Positions 27,157-35,434 of a DNA stretch of 64,000 nt are shown here, piece after piece. A program made the position numbers and the translations under genes. The notes below the pieces were generated by a model. That model did no database searches and was not told the origin of the DNA. It was given only the letters and a program-made list of their open reading frames with translations. The DNA is taken from positions 5,828,001 to 5,892,000 of the forward strand of contig NZ_JADWYI010000001.1 in the NCBI RefSeq assembly GCF_016904885.1, given 5' to 3'. Every line of letters begins with the position of its first letter. Position 1 is the first letter of the stretch. Origin of the DNA: Archangium primigenium (GTDB taxonomy: Bacteria; Myxococcota; Myxococcia; Myxococcales; Myxococcaceae).

Positions 27157-27687
27157 TTACTTCAAGACATCGCCGACGTTCACCAGGCTGCCGCCCAGCG
27201 CGTTGAGGTTGCGGTTGCGGTCGGAGCGATCCTGGCTGACCTCGCCCAGGGTCTTCACGGTGATGGCCTTGCCGCGCACCGTGGCGGTGCGCTTCTTGTA
27301 GATGAGGATGTTGAAGGAATCGGTCTCGTGGCTCACCACGTAGATGCCGTCCGTCTTGGGCGTGCCCTTCACCGCGTTGGCCGCCGCCGCGCGCACGAGC
27401 GGATCCGCCACCGCGCCCCCCCGGCCCGTGATGGAGCCGATGAGCGCCCCCACCCCGTCCAGCGCCCCGCCGTCCTCGGCGCCCCAGCAGATGAAGACGG
27501 CCACGCACTGGTAGGTCGCCGCGCCGGAGATCTCCGCCCCCCAGTCGAAGCCCACTTCCTGCGGGCGGTTCCACACGGAGGCGGGCTCCGCGCGATTGGA
27601 CAGACCCGAATCCATGTACGCCCGACCCGTGGTGGCACAGCCCGTGGTGACCGCCAGGAAGACCGCAAGGACACTGAGACGGAACAT
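27157..27687 (-). CDS. Hypothetical lipoprotein
   Basis: 176 residues. The signal peptide MFRLSVLAVFLAVTTGC ends in a lipobox (Cys17). Mature part begins ATTGRAYMDSGLSNR, has a hydrophobic stretch YQCVAVFICWG with two Cys that may bond, a Gly-rich segment GVGALIGSITGRGGAVADP and a C-terminal alpha/beta part with VVSHETDSFNILIYKKRTA. The Gly-rich segment resembles the glycine-zipper regions of outer-membrane lipoproteins. No family is recognised. It is divergent from the MazF-like gene, with 124 bp between them. Confidence 0.78.
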   Translation of the reverse strand: MFRLSVLAVFLAVTTGCATTGRAYMDSGLSNRAEPASVWNRPQEVGFDWGAEISGAATYQCVAVFICWGAEDGGALDGVGALIGSITGRGGAVADPLVRAAAANAVKGTPKTDGIYVVSHETDSFNILIYKKRTATVRGKAITVKTLGEVSQDRSDRNRNLNALGGSLVNVGDVLK

Positions 27688-27811
27688 TCTTCACTCCTCG
27701 TACGAGATGGACAGCGAGCCCGCTCCTAATGCGACTCGGGCCCCGAGGGGAATGGAAAACGCGCCCACGGGTGCCGCCCTGGGCCATGATTTCCCCGATT
27801 CGAGGGCGCGC

Positions 27812-28174
27812 ATGACGACGAACATCCACCGCGGGGACGTGTACTGGATCGGGCCGGACGACTCGCGCGGGCCGGCGCCGGCCTACGCGCATCCCCACGT
27901 GGTGGTGCAGGAGGACGTGTTCAACCACTCGCGCATCACCACCGTGATCGTCTGTGCCCTGACGTCCAACCTGCACCGGGCCACCGAGCCCGGCAACGTC
28001 CTGCTCGACGAGGGCGAGGGCGGCCTGCCCAAACGCAGCGTGGTGGTCGTGTCGCGGATCTCCTCGGTGGACAAGGGCCGGCTGGGCGAGCGCATCGGCG
28101 CGCTGTCCGACGCGCGCGTGGAGCAGGTGCTCGCGGGGCTGCGCTTCCAGCAGGCCTCCTTCTTCCAGAGGTGA
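27812..28174 (+). CDS. MazF/PemK-family protein without a visible antitoxin
   Basis: 120 residues from ATG 27812. The N-terminal strand HRGDVYWIGPDD is the RGDV(Y)W motif of MazF/PemK/Kid ribonucleases. VVVVSRISSVDKGRLGERIG matches the conserved SQI-x-x-VDKxRL block, and LSDARVEQVLAGL the C-terminal helix. Differences: the loop DSRGPAPAYAHPHVVVQED is longer and lacks the usual G-x-E-x-x-x-x-R-P sequence, so activity may be altered. No MazE-like antitoxin gene precedes it; upstream is 124 bp and a divergent lipoprotein gene. Myxobacteria are known for a solitary MazF (MazF-mx of Myxococcus xanthus), so an orphan is plausible. Activity is not shown. Confidence 0.8.
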   Translation: MTTNIHRGDVYWIGPDDSRGPAPAYAHPHVVVQEDVFNHSRITTVIVCALTSNLHRATEPGNVLLDEGEGGLPKRSVVVVSRISSVDKGRLGERIGALSDARVEQVLAGLRFQQASFFQR

Positions 28175-28199
28175 CGCGGCCCGGGCGGACGACGGCGGC

Positions 28200-28817
28200 T
28201 CAGCTCAGGGCTTCCAGACGCTCCAGCAGCCGCGCGAGCTCCACCGCGGACTGGGTCTCCAGCTTCTCCAGGACCCGCCGGCGCTGCAGGCCCACGGTCT
28301 GCGCGGCCGTGCCCAGCTCGGCCGCGATCTGCTTGTCGAGCAGGCCCCGGGCCATCAGCCGGCACACCTGCCACTCCCGGGGCGAGAGCGTGGAGAAGAG
28401 CGCCTGGAGCCGCTCGCGCTCCCGCCGCGCGTCGCGCGCCTCCCGGTCCCGCTCGAGCGCCCGCTCCACCGCCGCCAGCAGCTCCTCGTTGGTGACGGGC
28501 TTGGGCAGGAAGTCCACCGCCCCGGCCTTCATCGCCCGCACCGCGGTGGGCACGTCGCCGTGCCCGCTGATGAAGATGATGGGCTGCGCCCAGCCGGCCC
28601 GCCGCAGGGCCTCCTGCAACTCCAGGCCATTGAGCTCGGGCATGCGCAGATCCATGACCACGCACCCCGGGCCCGTCCAGGGCGGGAGCGCCAGCATCCG
28701 CCGGGGGTGGACGAAGCACTCCACCGCGTAGCCCTCCACCTCGAACATGCGACCCAGGCTGCGCAACACCGAGGGGTCGTCATCCACGACGAAGACCTTG
28801 GGCTCTGCCTGGCTCAT
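28200..28817 (-). CDS. FixJ/NarL-type response regulator
   Basis: 205 residues. The receiver domain (residues 6-120) has FVVDDDPSV, phospho-Asp in CVVMDLRMPELNG, Thr/Ser switch IIFISGHGD and Lys in FLPKPV. The C-terminal domain (about 140-205) is a LuxR-type helix-turn-helix: LSPREWQVCRLMARGLLDKQ and AAELGTAAQTVGLQRRRVLE. A few positions differ from the LuxR consensus: Trp and Gln in the SPRE-WQV segment and QTVGLQRRRV instead of TVKxHRxRI. It starts 24 bp after the histidine kinase gene on the same strand and is its obvious partner, probably a transcription activator. Confidence 0.93.
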   Translation of the reverse strand: MSQAEPKVFVVDDDPSVLRSLGRMFEVEGYAVECFVHPRRMLALPPWTGPGCVVMDLRMPELNGLELQEALRRAGWAQPIIFISGHGDVPTAVRAMKAGAVDFLPKPVTNEELLAAVERALERDREARDARRERERLQALFSTLSPREWQVCRLMARGLLDKQIAAELGTAAQTVGLQRRRVLEKLETQSAVELARLLERLEALS

Positions 28818-28841
28818 GTGCGTGACCCTAACACATGCACC

Positions 28842-31073
28842 TCAGTCCAATTGGAGGGGGAGCGTGCAGTGGAAGAGGCTGCCGCCCCCGGCGCGGCGCT
28901 CGGCGTGGAGGCGACCGTGGTGGGCCTCCAACAGCGAGCGGCTGATGGACAAGCCCATGCCCATGCCCTCGCGTTTGGTGGTGAAGAAGGGCTCGCCCAG
29001 GCGCGCGAGCACCTCGTCGGTCATCCCCTCGCCGGTGTCCTCCACCACCAGCTCCACGCGGTCCCCGTGCCGCTGGGTGCGCACCCACACGCGCCGCGCC
29101 CCGCTCGGGCTGGGGCCCACCGCGTCCAGGGCATTGACGGTGAGGTTGAGCACCACCTGCTGCAACTGCACGCCGTTGCCCAGGATGGGCAGGGCGCCCT
29201 CGCACAGATCGGGGATGAGGTCCGCGCCGCGCAGCAGGGCGTCGTTGCCCACCAGGCGGATGACGTCGCGCACCAGCGCGTTGAAGTCATGGCGGGCGTG
29301 CCCCGCCTCGTCCTTCTTGAGCAGCATGCGCAGGTGGCGGATGACGGCGCTGGCCCGGAGGTCGTCGGCGACGATGTCCTGGAGCACCTCGCGCAGCAGG
29401 GGGGCGTTGATGGACGAGCCGGACAAGAGCCGCTGCGCCGTCTGGGCATTGGTGAGGATGGCGGCCAGGGGCTGGTTGAGCTCGTGGGCGAGGGAGACCC
29501 CCAGCTCGCCCACGGCGGCCACGCGCTCCAGGTGCGCCCGCTCGTCGCGCGCCTGACGCGCCTCCTGCTCCGCGCGCTTGCGCGAGGTGACATCCACGAG
29601 GGACGCCACGGCGCCGCCCTCGGGCAGCTCCAGGTGCCGCACACGCAGCTCCAGCCAGGTGCCCGGACTGTGCCCCCGGAACTCCACCAGGCCCTCGCGC
29701 AGGCGCTCGGCGAGCACCGCCTCGAGCAGGGCCACCGCGTGGGCCACCTCGGGTGGGCCCGTGCGCGCCGCCTCGCGCAGGGACTCCAGGTAGGAGTCCC
29801 CGGAGGTCGGCAGGCGCTCCGGGGCGCCCTCCCCGGGGCCCCCGTCCCGCGCGGGATTGGCCCGCAGCACGCTCCCGTGCCGGTCGAGGATGGCCACCGA
29901 GCCCGGCAGGGAGTCCAGCACCGCGAGGTTCAACCGCTGGGCGCGCTTGCGCCTGGAGCGCTCCAGGAGCAGCACGGCGATGAGCCCCACCTTCAACAGG
30001 CCCGCGCCGAGCAGCGCGCTCACCTGCCAGCGGTAGCGCTCCCAGAGCCCGGGCTCGTGGAAGTGCACCTCGGCCTCCGGGGGCAGGCGGCTCGCGGGGA
30101 TGTGCCAGCGCTCGAGCTCCCGCGCATCGAAGGCGAGCACGTTGGCCTCCATGGAGCCGGTCGGCAGGCTCGAGGCGGGCTCCCCCTGGAGCAGCCGCAG
30201 GACGCGCCGCGCCGTCTTCTGGCCCAGGAGCGGATAGTCCGCCAGCACGCCCCCCACGATGCCGCTGCCCAGCATGGTCTTGTGCACGCTGAAGATGGGC
30301 GGGGCGCCATCGGCGTGCAGCATCCGCATCACGTCGTAGGAGATGAGGCTGCGCCCGGTGGCGTCCTGCATGAAGCCCACCATCATGACCACGGTGTCCG
30401 GCGGCAGGGTCCGCACCCGCCGCCGCAGCTCCTCCAGCGTCAGCCCGGCGAGATCGATGAACACCCGGTCCGGCGCGCCCCGGCGCACCTCCTGGGTCAC
30501 CAGGGCCCGGGCGATCTTCTCCCGCGGGCTGGAGCCGAGCACGAGCGCCACGTGCCGGGTGTCCGGCAGGAGCCGCAGCGCCGCCCGCACCGACTCCGTG
30601 ATGGCGAAGTCCGCCCAGTTGCCCCGCAGGTAGGGCCCTTGGGGAAAGGCCTCCACCTGGAAGTCATCCGCGACGATGGCCAGCATCGGCACCCGGGGCC
30701 ACAGCTCGCGCTGGATCTGCAACAGCAGCGGCGTGGCGTCCTCGTAGACGACGAGGGCGTCGGGTTGCTGCTCGCGGTATTTGACGCGGTAGAAGTCGCT
30801 CAGCGCGCGCTCGTACTCGCCGCCGCCGAACCACGCCATGCCCAGGTACTCCACGTGCACGGTGACGGGCCCGGGGCTCTCGGTCATCAGCGTGCGCCGC
30901 ACGCCTCGGGTGAAGTCCGCGATGGCCGGCACCGTGGCGTACTCGGGCACGAAGACCAGCACGCGCTTCTCGCGCTCGGTCGCCTCCGCGCGCATCGCCA
31001 GCAGCGCGAGGAGCCACAGCCAGAACACCGCGCGGCGAGGGTTTTGGACTGGTCGGTGGTTGCCCGGTTCCAT
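28842..31073 (-). CDS. Sensor histidine kinase with periplasmic ABC-substrate-binding-like sensor domain
   Basis: 743 residues. An N-terminal membrane segment/signal (AVFWLWLLALLAMRAEA) precedes a periplasmic domain (about 35-350) of the ABC_sub_bind type: RVLVFVPEYATVPAIADFTR, DALVVYEDATPLLLQIQREL and VVMMVGFMQDATGRSLIS. A second transmembrane helix ALLGAGLLKVGLIAVLLLE lies near residue 365. A PAS-like domain follows (about 385-500), then HisKA with LGVSLAHELNQPLAAILTNA (phospho-His) and HATPase with NLTVNALDAVGP, EDTGEGMTDE and MGMGLSISRSLLEAHHGRL, as in FixL/DctB-like kinases. It phosphorylates the adjacent FixJ-type regulator; the ligand is an unknown periplasmic small molecule. Confidence 0.92.
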   Translation of the reverse strand: MEPGNHRPVQNPRRAVFWLWLLALLAMRAEATEREKRVLVFVPEYATVPAIADFTRGVRRTLMTESPGPVTVHVEYLGMAWFGGGEYERALSDFYRVKYREQQPDALVVYEDATPLLLQIQRELWPRVPMLAIVADDFQVEAFPQGPYLRGNWADFAITESVRAALRLLPDTRHVALVLGSSPREKIARALVTQEVRRGAPDRVFIDLAGLTLEELRRRVRTLPPDTVVMMVGFMQDATGRSLISYDVMRMLHADGAPPIFSVHKTMLGSGIVGGVLADYPLLGQKTARRVLRLLQGEPASSLPTGSMEANVLAFDARELERWHIPASRLPPEAEVHFHEPGLWERYRWQVSALLGAGLLKVGLIAVLLLERSRRKRAQRLNLAVLDSLPGSVAILDRHGSVLRANPARDGGPGEGAPERLPTSGDSYLESLREAARTGPPEVAHAVALLEAVLAERLREGLVEFRGHSPGTWLELRVRHLELPEGGAVASLVDVTSRKRAEQEARQARDERAHLERVAAVGELGVSLAHELNQPLAAILTNAQTAQRLLSGSSINAPLLREVLQDIVADDLRASAVIRHLRMLLKKDEAGHARHDFNALVRDVIRLVGNDALLRGADLIPDLCEGALPILGNGVQLQQVVLNLTVNALDAVGPSPSGARRVWVRTQRHGDRVELVVEDTGEGMTDEVLARLGEPFFTTKREGMGMGLSISRSLLEAHHGRLHAERRAGGGSLFHCTLPLQLD

Positions 31074-31223
31074 CGGGGACTGGAGATTGCCACCGTGGCC
31101 CCGCGCGTCTACCCCGCGCGATGGGATTTCCCCGCATGCCCGCGCCGCGCCCGGACCCTTGAGGACTCGAAAGTTGCGCCCCTCATCCAGACGACACCGC
31201 GGCCCCCGGCGTCGCGCCCGCCT

Positions 31224-31727
31224 TCACGGCGCGGAGGGCCGGGCCGGGTGCGCATAGGGACTGGGCGCGCGCCACCCCGCGCCGGGCCCGGTCCGCGAGA
31301 GCAACCGGAGCGCGGACGCCTCGCTCCAGGCGCCGAGCTCCGCGGACTCCACCACGGCGGCCCGCCGTGCGAGCACCTTGCGCCCCCGCACGTCGACGAG
31401 CCGCAGGTCCACGGCGAGCCGGCCCGGGGCGAGCACACGCAGGTGCAGGTGCAGCAGCCGCGAGGCCCCCGGGAGCCCCGGCGCGGTCAGCAGGCAGCGC
31501 GGCTCCCGGGCACACCCGGCCGGGCGGGACTTGAGCCAGGCGGTCCAGTCCAGGGCGGGCGCCGCCAGCTCCACGCCGAGCGTCCGGGCCACCTCCTGGG
31601 CCGTGCGCTGGGCCTCGGGCGAGGCGGTGACGCCCACCACCAGGGGCACGGGTGAAGGGCCCGGAGTCTCGGGCGGGGGGGGCGGGGGCGTCACCGCGAA
31701 CAGGGACAGCATGAGCCAGGTGAGCAT
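31224..31727 (-). CDS. Hypothetical secreted protein
   Basis: 167 residues. The signal peptide MLTWLMLSLFAVT is followed by a Pro-rich stretch (PPPPPPETPGPSPVP). Mature part: LVVGVTASPEAQRTAQEVAR, one Cys pair (AGCAREPRCLLTAP) and RLLHLHLRVLAPGRLAVDLR, the small beta-fold often found in myxobacterial TolB-like or DUF-type periplasmic proteins that report on a protein-synthesis 'level' score. The Pro-rich C-terminus ends PYAHPARPSAP. Third gene of a minus-strand set with the two barrel-like genes upstream (16 bp gap). Function unknown. Confidence 0.7.
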   Translation of the reverse strand: MLTWLMLSLFAVTPPPPPPETPGPSPVPLVVGVTASPEAQRTAQEVARTLGVELAAPALDWTAWLKSRPAGCAREPRCLLTAPGLPGASRLLHLHLRVLAPGRLAVDLRLVDVRGRKVLARRAAVVESAELGAWSEASALRLLSRTGPGAGWRAPSPYAHPARPSAP

Positions 31728-31743
31728 GGGGGGTTCTCCTTCC

Positions 31744-32850
31744 CTACCAGGAGTAGCTGGTGAGCAGGCCCAGGGTGGGCCCCCCGCCGATCGAGGTCCG
31801 CGCCTGGTAGCCGGCCTGGGCGCCCACGAGCACGGCGTCCGAGACCTGGTAGCCCACGCGGTAGAGCAGCCGCAGACCCACGGGGCCCGTGGGCACGTTC
31901 GTCACCTGCACGGCGGCGCTCATGGGGAAGCGCGGCACGGTGTCCCAGGCGAGCCGCAGCGTGCCCAGGCCTCCGAGGCCCTGGACGAACTCGCCCTCCA
32001 GCTCCGCGCGCGCGCCATGGGGACGGCCGATGCGCAGCTTGCCGCCGAAGCCCGCCGCGAAGCCGCTCAGGTTGCCGCCGAGCACCAGCTTCGCGCCCAG
32101 GCCGAACAGCGGATGCAGGCTCACGTCCACCTCGGAGAAGCCGTAGTCGAGGCCCGGGGTGCGCGAGTCCTCGGGCTCCGAGGCCCCGAAGGGCGGCGTC
32201 TGGGCGCGCAGGTGGCCCACGCCGATGCGGATGGAGTCCAGGCGCAGCTCCCCCACCGGGGTGAACAGGCGGTAGAGGTAGTCGGCCTCCACGCGGTAGT
32301 AGCGGTCCACGGAGCGTCGGCCGGCGATCCGGGTCGCGCCATAGTCCACGTGCTCGGCGAAGGCGCCCACCCGCGAGCGCCGCTGCCCGTACACCTCCAG
32401 CAGGGCCTCGCGCTCCAGCAGGGAGCGCGGCACGTCGATGAGCACCGGGTAGGGGCGCTCGGCGCTGGCGAAGCGCACCGTCTCCTCGCCCGCGGTGTCC
32501 CGGGCGGTGACGTAATACTCCACGGGCACGCGCTGCGTGGCGGGCACGGGCAGGGAGGCGGCATGGGTGCCGTCGGCGCTCAGCTCGAAGGCGGTGGTCT
32601 GGAAGACCGTCTCCCCGGCGGCGCGGTGGTGGGCCACGAGCGCCGCGAGCCGCCAGGCGGGGGCGACCTCCGCGCGCAGCACGAGCGACGTGCCCGCGGG
32701 CACCTGGGCGACGGGCACGTGCCACACCCGCAGGGGCTCGGCGGGCTCGGTGGGGGGGGACTCGGCGGCGGGAGCGGGCGGCGGCGGCGTCGCGGGCATC
32801 TGGGCGAGCAGCAGCAGCAGGCAGGTGGCGGCGGTGGACAAGGTCATCAT
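31744..32850 (-). CDS. Secreted/outer-membrane protein related to its upstream neighbour
   Basis: 368 residues. Signal peptide about 1-20, then a Pro/Glu-rich linker (residues 20-40). Residues 40-130 are an Ig-like or fibronectin-like beta domain (VPVEYYVTARDTAGEETVRF). The C-terminal half (about 160-368) has alternating strands: YYRVEADYLYRLFTPVGELR, LDYGFSEVDVSLHPLFGLGA, RLAWDTVPRFPMSAAVQVTN and a final Trp. The same order of blocks occurs in the gene just upstream (32872-34404), for example FLYRVYTVVHAVRVGFGNYR and SLALSWDAVRDWPMSAEVVV, so the two are paralogues. Probably a small outer-membrane barrel with a periplasmic domain. Function unknown. Confidence 0.75.
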   Translation of the reverse strand: MMTLSTAATCLLLLLAQMPATPPPPAPAAESPPTEPAEPLRVWHVPVAQVPAGTSLVLRAEVAPAWRLAALVAHHRAAGETVFQTTAFELSADGTHAASLPVPATQRVPVEYYVTARDTAGEETVRFASAERPYPVLIDVPRSLLEREALLEVYGQRRSRVGAFAEHVDYGATRIAGRRSVDRYYRVEADYLYRLFTPVGELRLDSIRIGVGHLRAQTPPFGASEPEDSRTPGLDYGFSEVDVSLHPLFGLGAKLVLGGNLSGFAAGFGGKLRIGRPHGARAELEGEFVQGLGGLGTLRLAWDTVPRFPMSAAVQVTNVPTGPVGLRLLYRVGYQVSDAVLVGAQAGYQARTSIGGGPTLGLLTSYSW

Positions 32851-32871
32851 GGGCGGGTCTCCGAGAAGCCG

Positions 32872-34404
32872 CTACCAGTGGAAGGTGGTGCCCAGCCCCA
32901 GGCCGAAGCCGGAGTGGTTGATGTCGCGCAGCTGGTAGCTCACGCGTCCGTTGAGATCGAGCCAGGGGGTGACGGTGCGGCCCACGGTGTAGATGAGCCG
33001 CACGCCGAGGTCCTCGCCGATGGGCTCGTTGGTGACGACGACCTCGGCGCTCATGGGCCAGTCGCGCACGGCGTCCCAGGACAGCGCGAGGCTGGCGCGC
33101 TGGCCGATGTCCGCCACCTTGGCGCCGCGGATGAGCAGCGAGGTGCCCGTCTCCCCGCCGATGCGCAGGCCCACGTCCGCGCCGCCCCGGAGCCCCTCGC
33201 GGGTGACGCCGGCGCTGCCCTTGAGCAGCACCGAGAGCGCGGGGTGCAGGCGCAGCTCCAGCTCGCCGAAGCCATAGGTGTAGCCCACGGGCCGACCGGG
33301 CTGGCCCGAGTCGAGCCGCGAGCGGGGCGTGCCCAGGCCGCGGTAGTTGCCGAAGCCCACGCGCACCGCGTGCACCACGGTGTAGACGCGGTAGAGGAAG
33401 TCCGCCTCGAAGAGGTTGTAGACGTCGTTGCCCTTGAAGCGGTTGAAGTCCACGTACTCGTCGGTGAGCCGCACCCGGCTGCGGTCGCGCAGCTCGATCC
33501 GCTCGTCCTGGGGCGGCCGGAGGACCGCGATGGCGCCGGGCCGCTGGGCCGAGCCGAACGCGGCGAGCGTGGCGCCCGAGGGCAGCACGGCCTCGACGAA
33601 GTACTCCACGCCCGCGAGGGGCGCGGGCGTCACGGGCAGCACGGCGCGGAAGTGGCCATGGGGCTCGGCGTCCAGGTGGACGGTGCGGAAGGTGGGCGAG
33701 CCCTTCTCGCGCCAGTGGACCATGACGGCCCGGGGCGTGGGTCCGGCGAGGCTCGCCAGGGACACGACGAGGGGCTCGTGGGTGAAGACGCGGCCGGGCG
33801 CGCGCACGGAGAGCACCGGGGCCACGGGCTCGGCGGTGGGGCGGCCGGACGCGGCGGTCTCCTTGAGCAGGGCGATCTCCGCGCGCAGGGGGCCGGCCAG
33901 GTCCGTCTGGGGCCACGCCCCGAGGAAGTCCTCCCAGACCCTGGCGCGCTCGGCGGGCGCCGACTTGACGGCGGCGTTCCAGGCGGCGCGCAGGGCGGTG
34001 CGCTCGGCGTCGGAGGGCCCCTGGGCCGCGGAGGCCGAGGCCGCCGGGGCGGGCACGGCCGACGCGGGCTTCTCCCGGGGCGCGGCGGGCGCCACGGGCT
34101 CCACCTCGTCCCCGACCTCCAGGTGCGCGAGGACCTCGTCCGGCGCGGCGATGCGCGAGAGCACCTCACCCGCCTCCAGCACCTCGGCCTCGCCCAACAG
34201 GAAGCGGTCGCGCAGCACCTTGCCCGTCACCGGGTGGCGCGCCTCGATGACCCGGTAGACGCGCAGCCGTGCTCCGGGTGGGGCGGCCTCGGCGCGTCCG
34301 AGATCGACGAAGGCGTCCGGGCCCTCGATGCGCAGCACCGACGCCGGACGCGCCGCCTGGGCGGACACGGACCACAGCAACAACAGGAGCAATACGGGCC
34401 TCAT
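32872..34404 (-). CDS. Secreted barrel-like protein, longer paralogue
   Basis: 510 residues from ATG 34404 (MRPVLLLLLLWSVSAQA, signal peptide). The mature N-terminus VLRIEGPDAFVDLGRAEAAP through DRFLLGEAEVLEAGEVLSRI is an SH3-like/FlgT-like small domain. A low-complexity Ala/Pro linker (about 105-135) and a helical part with WNAAVKSAPAERARVWEDFL follow, then the Ig-like domain and a C-terminal strand-rich domain ending GLGLGTTFHW. The last 300 residues parallel the 368-residue neighbour downstream. First gene of the three-gene set; 21 bp to the next. Upstream, 211 bp separate it from the divergent ABC transporter genes. Confidence 0.75.
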   Translation of the reverse strand: MRPVLLLLLLWSVSAQAARPASVLRIEGPDAFVDLGRAEAAPPGARLRVYRVIEARHPVTGKVLRDRFLLGEAEVLEAGEVLSRIAAPDEVLAHLEVGDEVEPVAPAAPREKPASAVPAPAASASAAQGPSDAERTALRAAWNAAVKSAPAERARVWEDFLGAWPQTDLAGPLRAEIALLKETAASGRPTAEPVAPVLSVRAPGRVFTHEPLVVSLASLAGPTPRAVMVHWREKGSPTFRTVHLDAEPHGHFRAVLPVTPAPLAGVEYFVEAVLPSGATLAAFGSAQRPGAIAVLRPPQDERIELRDRSRVRLTDEYVDFNRFKGNDVYNLFEADFLYRVYTVVHAVRVGFGNYRGLGTPRSRLDSGQPGRPVGYTYGFGELELRLHPALSVLLKGSAGVTREGLRGGADVGLRIGGETGTSLLIRGAKVADIGQRASLALSWDAVRDWPMSAEVVVTNEPIGEDLGVRLIYTVGRTVTPWLDLNGRVSYQLRDINHSGFGLGLGTTFHW

Positions 34405-34615
34405 CGTCACCTCGCGGCACGGACTCCTCGGAGCCACAACGGGCGTCCCGATGCCTGGATGGAAGTCGTGACCCGGGCATTGCGGACTTCGTGCCAGGGC
34501 GGCCCTCCGAGGGGGACGCCCTGCGGACTGTGAAGCGCGCTGTACGGGCTGTGCACGGGGACGCACGCAGAAGGGTGGCCCCCGGCACGTCCGGCGGGTA
34601 GAACCTCCTCCCGTC

Positions 34616-35434
34616 ATGACCGCCCACCGTCCGGCCTCCTCCACCCCCCTGGCACCCGATGAGGGCCGGGGCGGCGTGCACGTGCGGCTCGAGGGGCTGC
34701 GGCGCGGGTTCGCCAACGGGGCGCGGGTCCTGGAGGACCTGAGCCTGGACATCGCCGCGGGGAGCTTCGTGGCGCTGGTGGGCCCCTCGGGGTGTGGCAA
34801 GTCCACGCTGCTGCGGCTGGTGGCGGGCCTGGACGCGCCGGACGCGGGCACCCTCTCCTTCTCGCCGCCCCTGGCGCGGAGCCCGGGCGCGCGCGGCCCC
34901 ATCGCCTACGTCTTCCAGGACGCGCACCTGCTGCCCTGGCGCACGGTGCTCGACAACGTGGCCCTGCCCCTGGAGCTCGTGGGCGTGGCCGCGCCCGCGC
35001 GTCACGAGGCGGCGCGCGCCGTGCTCGGAGAGGTGGGCCTCGGCGAGGCCCTGACGCGCTTTCCGGCGCAGCTGTCCGGCGGCATGCGCATGCGCGTGTC
35101 CCTGGCCCGGGCGCTCGTCACCCGCCCCCGGCTGCTGCTGCTCGACGAGCCCTTCGCCGCGCTGGACGAGCTCACGCGCAACCGGTTGGACGATCAGCTG
35201 CGCGCGCTGTGGAAGGAGCTGGGCATGACGGTCCTCTTCGTCACCCACTCGCTCGCCGAGGCCGCCTACCTGGCCGAGCGCGTGGTGGTGCTGTCACGAG
35301 GCCCCGCGCGGGTGATGTTGGACCACACGCTCGAGCTGCCCGCCGAGCGCGGCCCGGCCCTGCGCGCCGAGCCCGGCTTCGCCCACGAGCTGGGGCGGCT
35401 CCAGCGCGCGCTGGAGCGGGGAGACACCGAATGA
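34616..35434 (+). CDS. ABC transporter ATP-binding protein (NitT/TauT type)
   Basis: 272 residues. All motifs are intact: Walker A GPSGCGKST near residues 59-67, Q-loop YVFQDAHLLPW, signature LSGGMRMRVSLARAL, Walker B LLLLDEPFAALDE and H-loop FVTHSLAEAAYLAERVVV. The H-loop context is typical of the nitrate/taurine/sulfonate/thiamine-precursor importers. Upstream 211 bp contain no recognisable riboswitch. The stop overlaps the permease start by 4 bp (ATGA). The three genes form one importer. Confidence 0.94.
   Translation: MTAHRPASSTPLAPDEGRGGVHVRLEGLRRGFANGARVLEDLSLDIAAGSFVALVGPSGCGKSTLLRLVAGLDAPDAGTLSFSPPLARSPGARGPIAYVFQDAHLLPWRTVLDNVALPLELVGVAAPARHEAARAVLGEVGLGEALTRFPAQLSGGMRMRVSLARALVTRPRLLLLDEPFAALDELTRNRLDDQLRALWKELGMTVLFVTHSLAEAAYLAERVVVLSRGPARVMLDHTLELPAERGPALRAEPGFAHELGRLQRALERGDTE

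Noticed and set aside
34405-34615. TPP riboswitch before the NMT1-type ABC importer
   Set aside because: No CTGAGA or other THI-box core is present; the ligand of the importer stays open.
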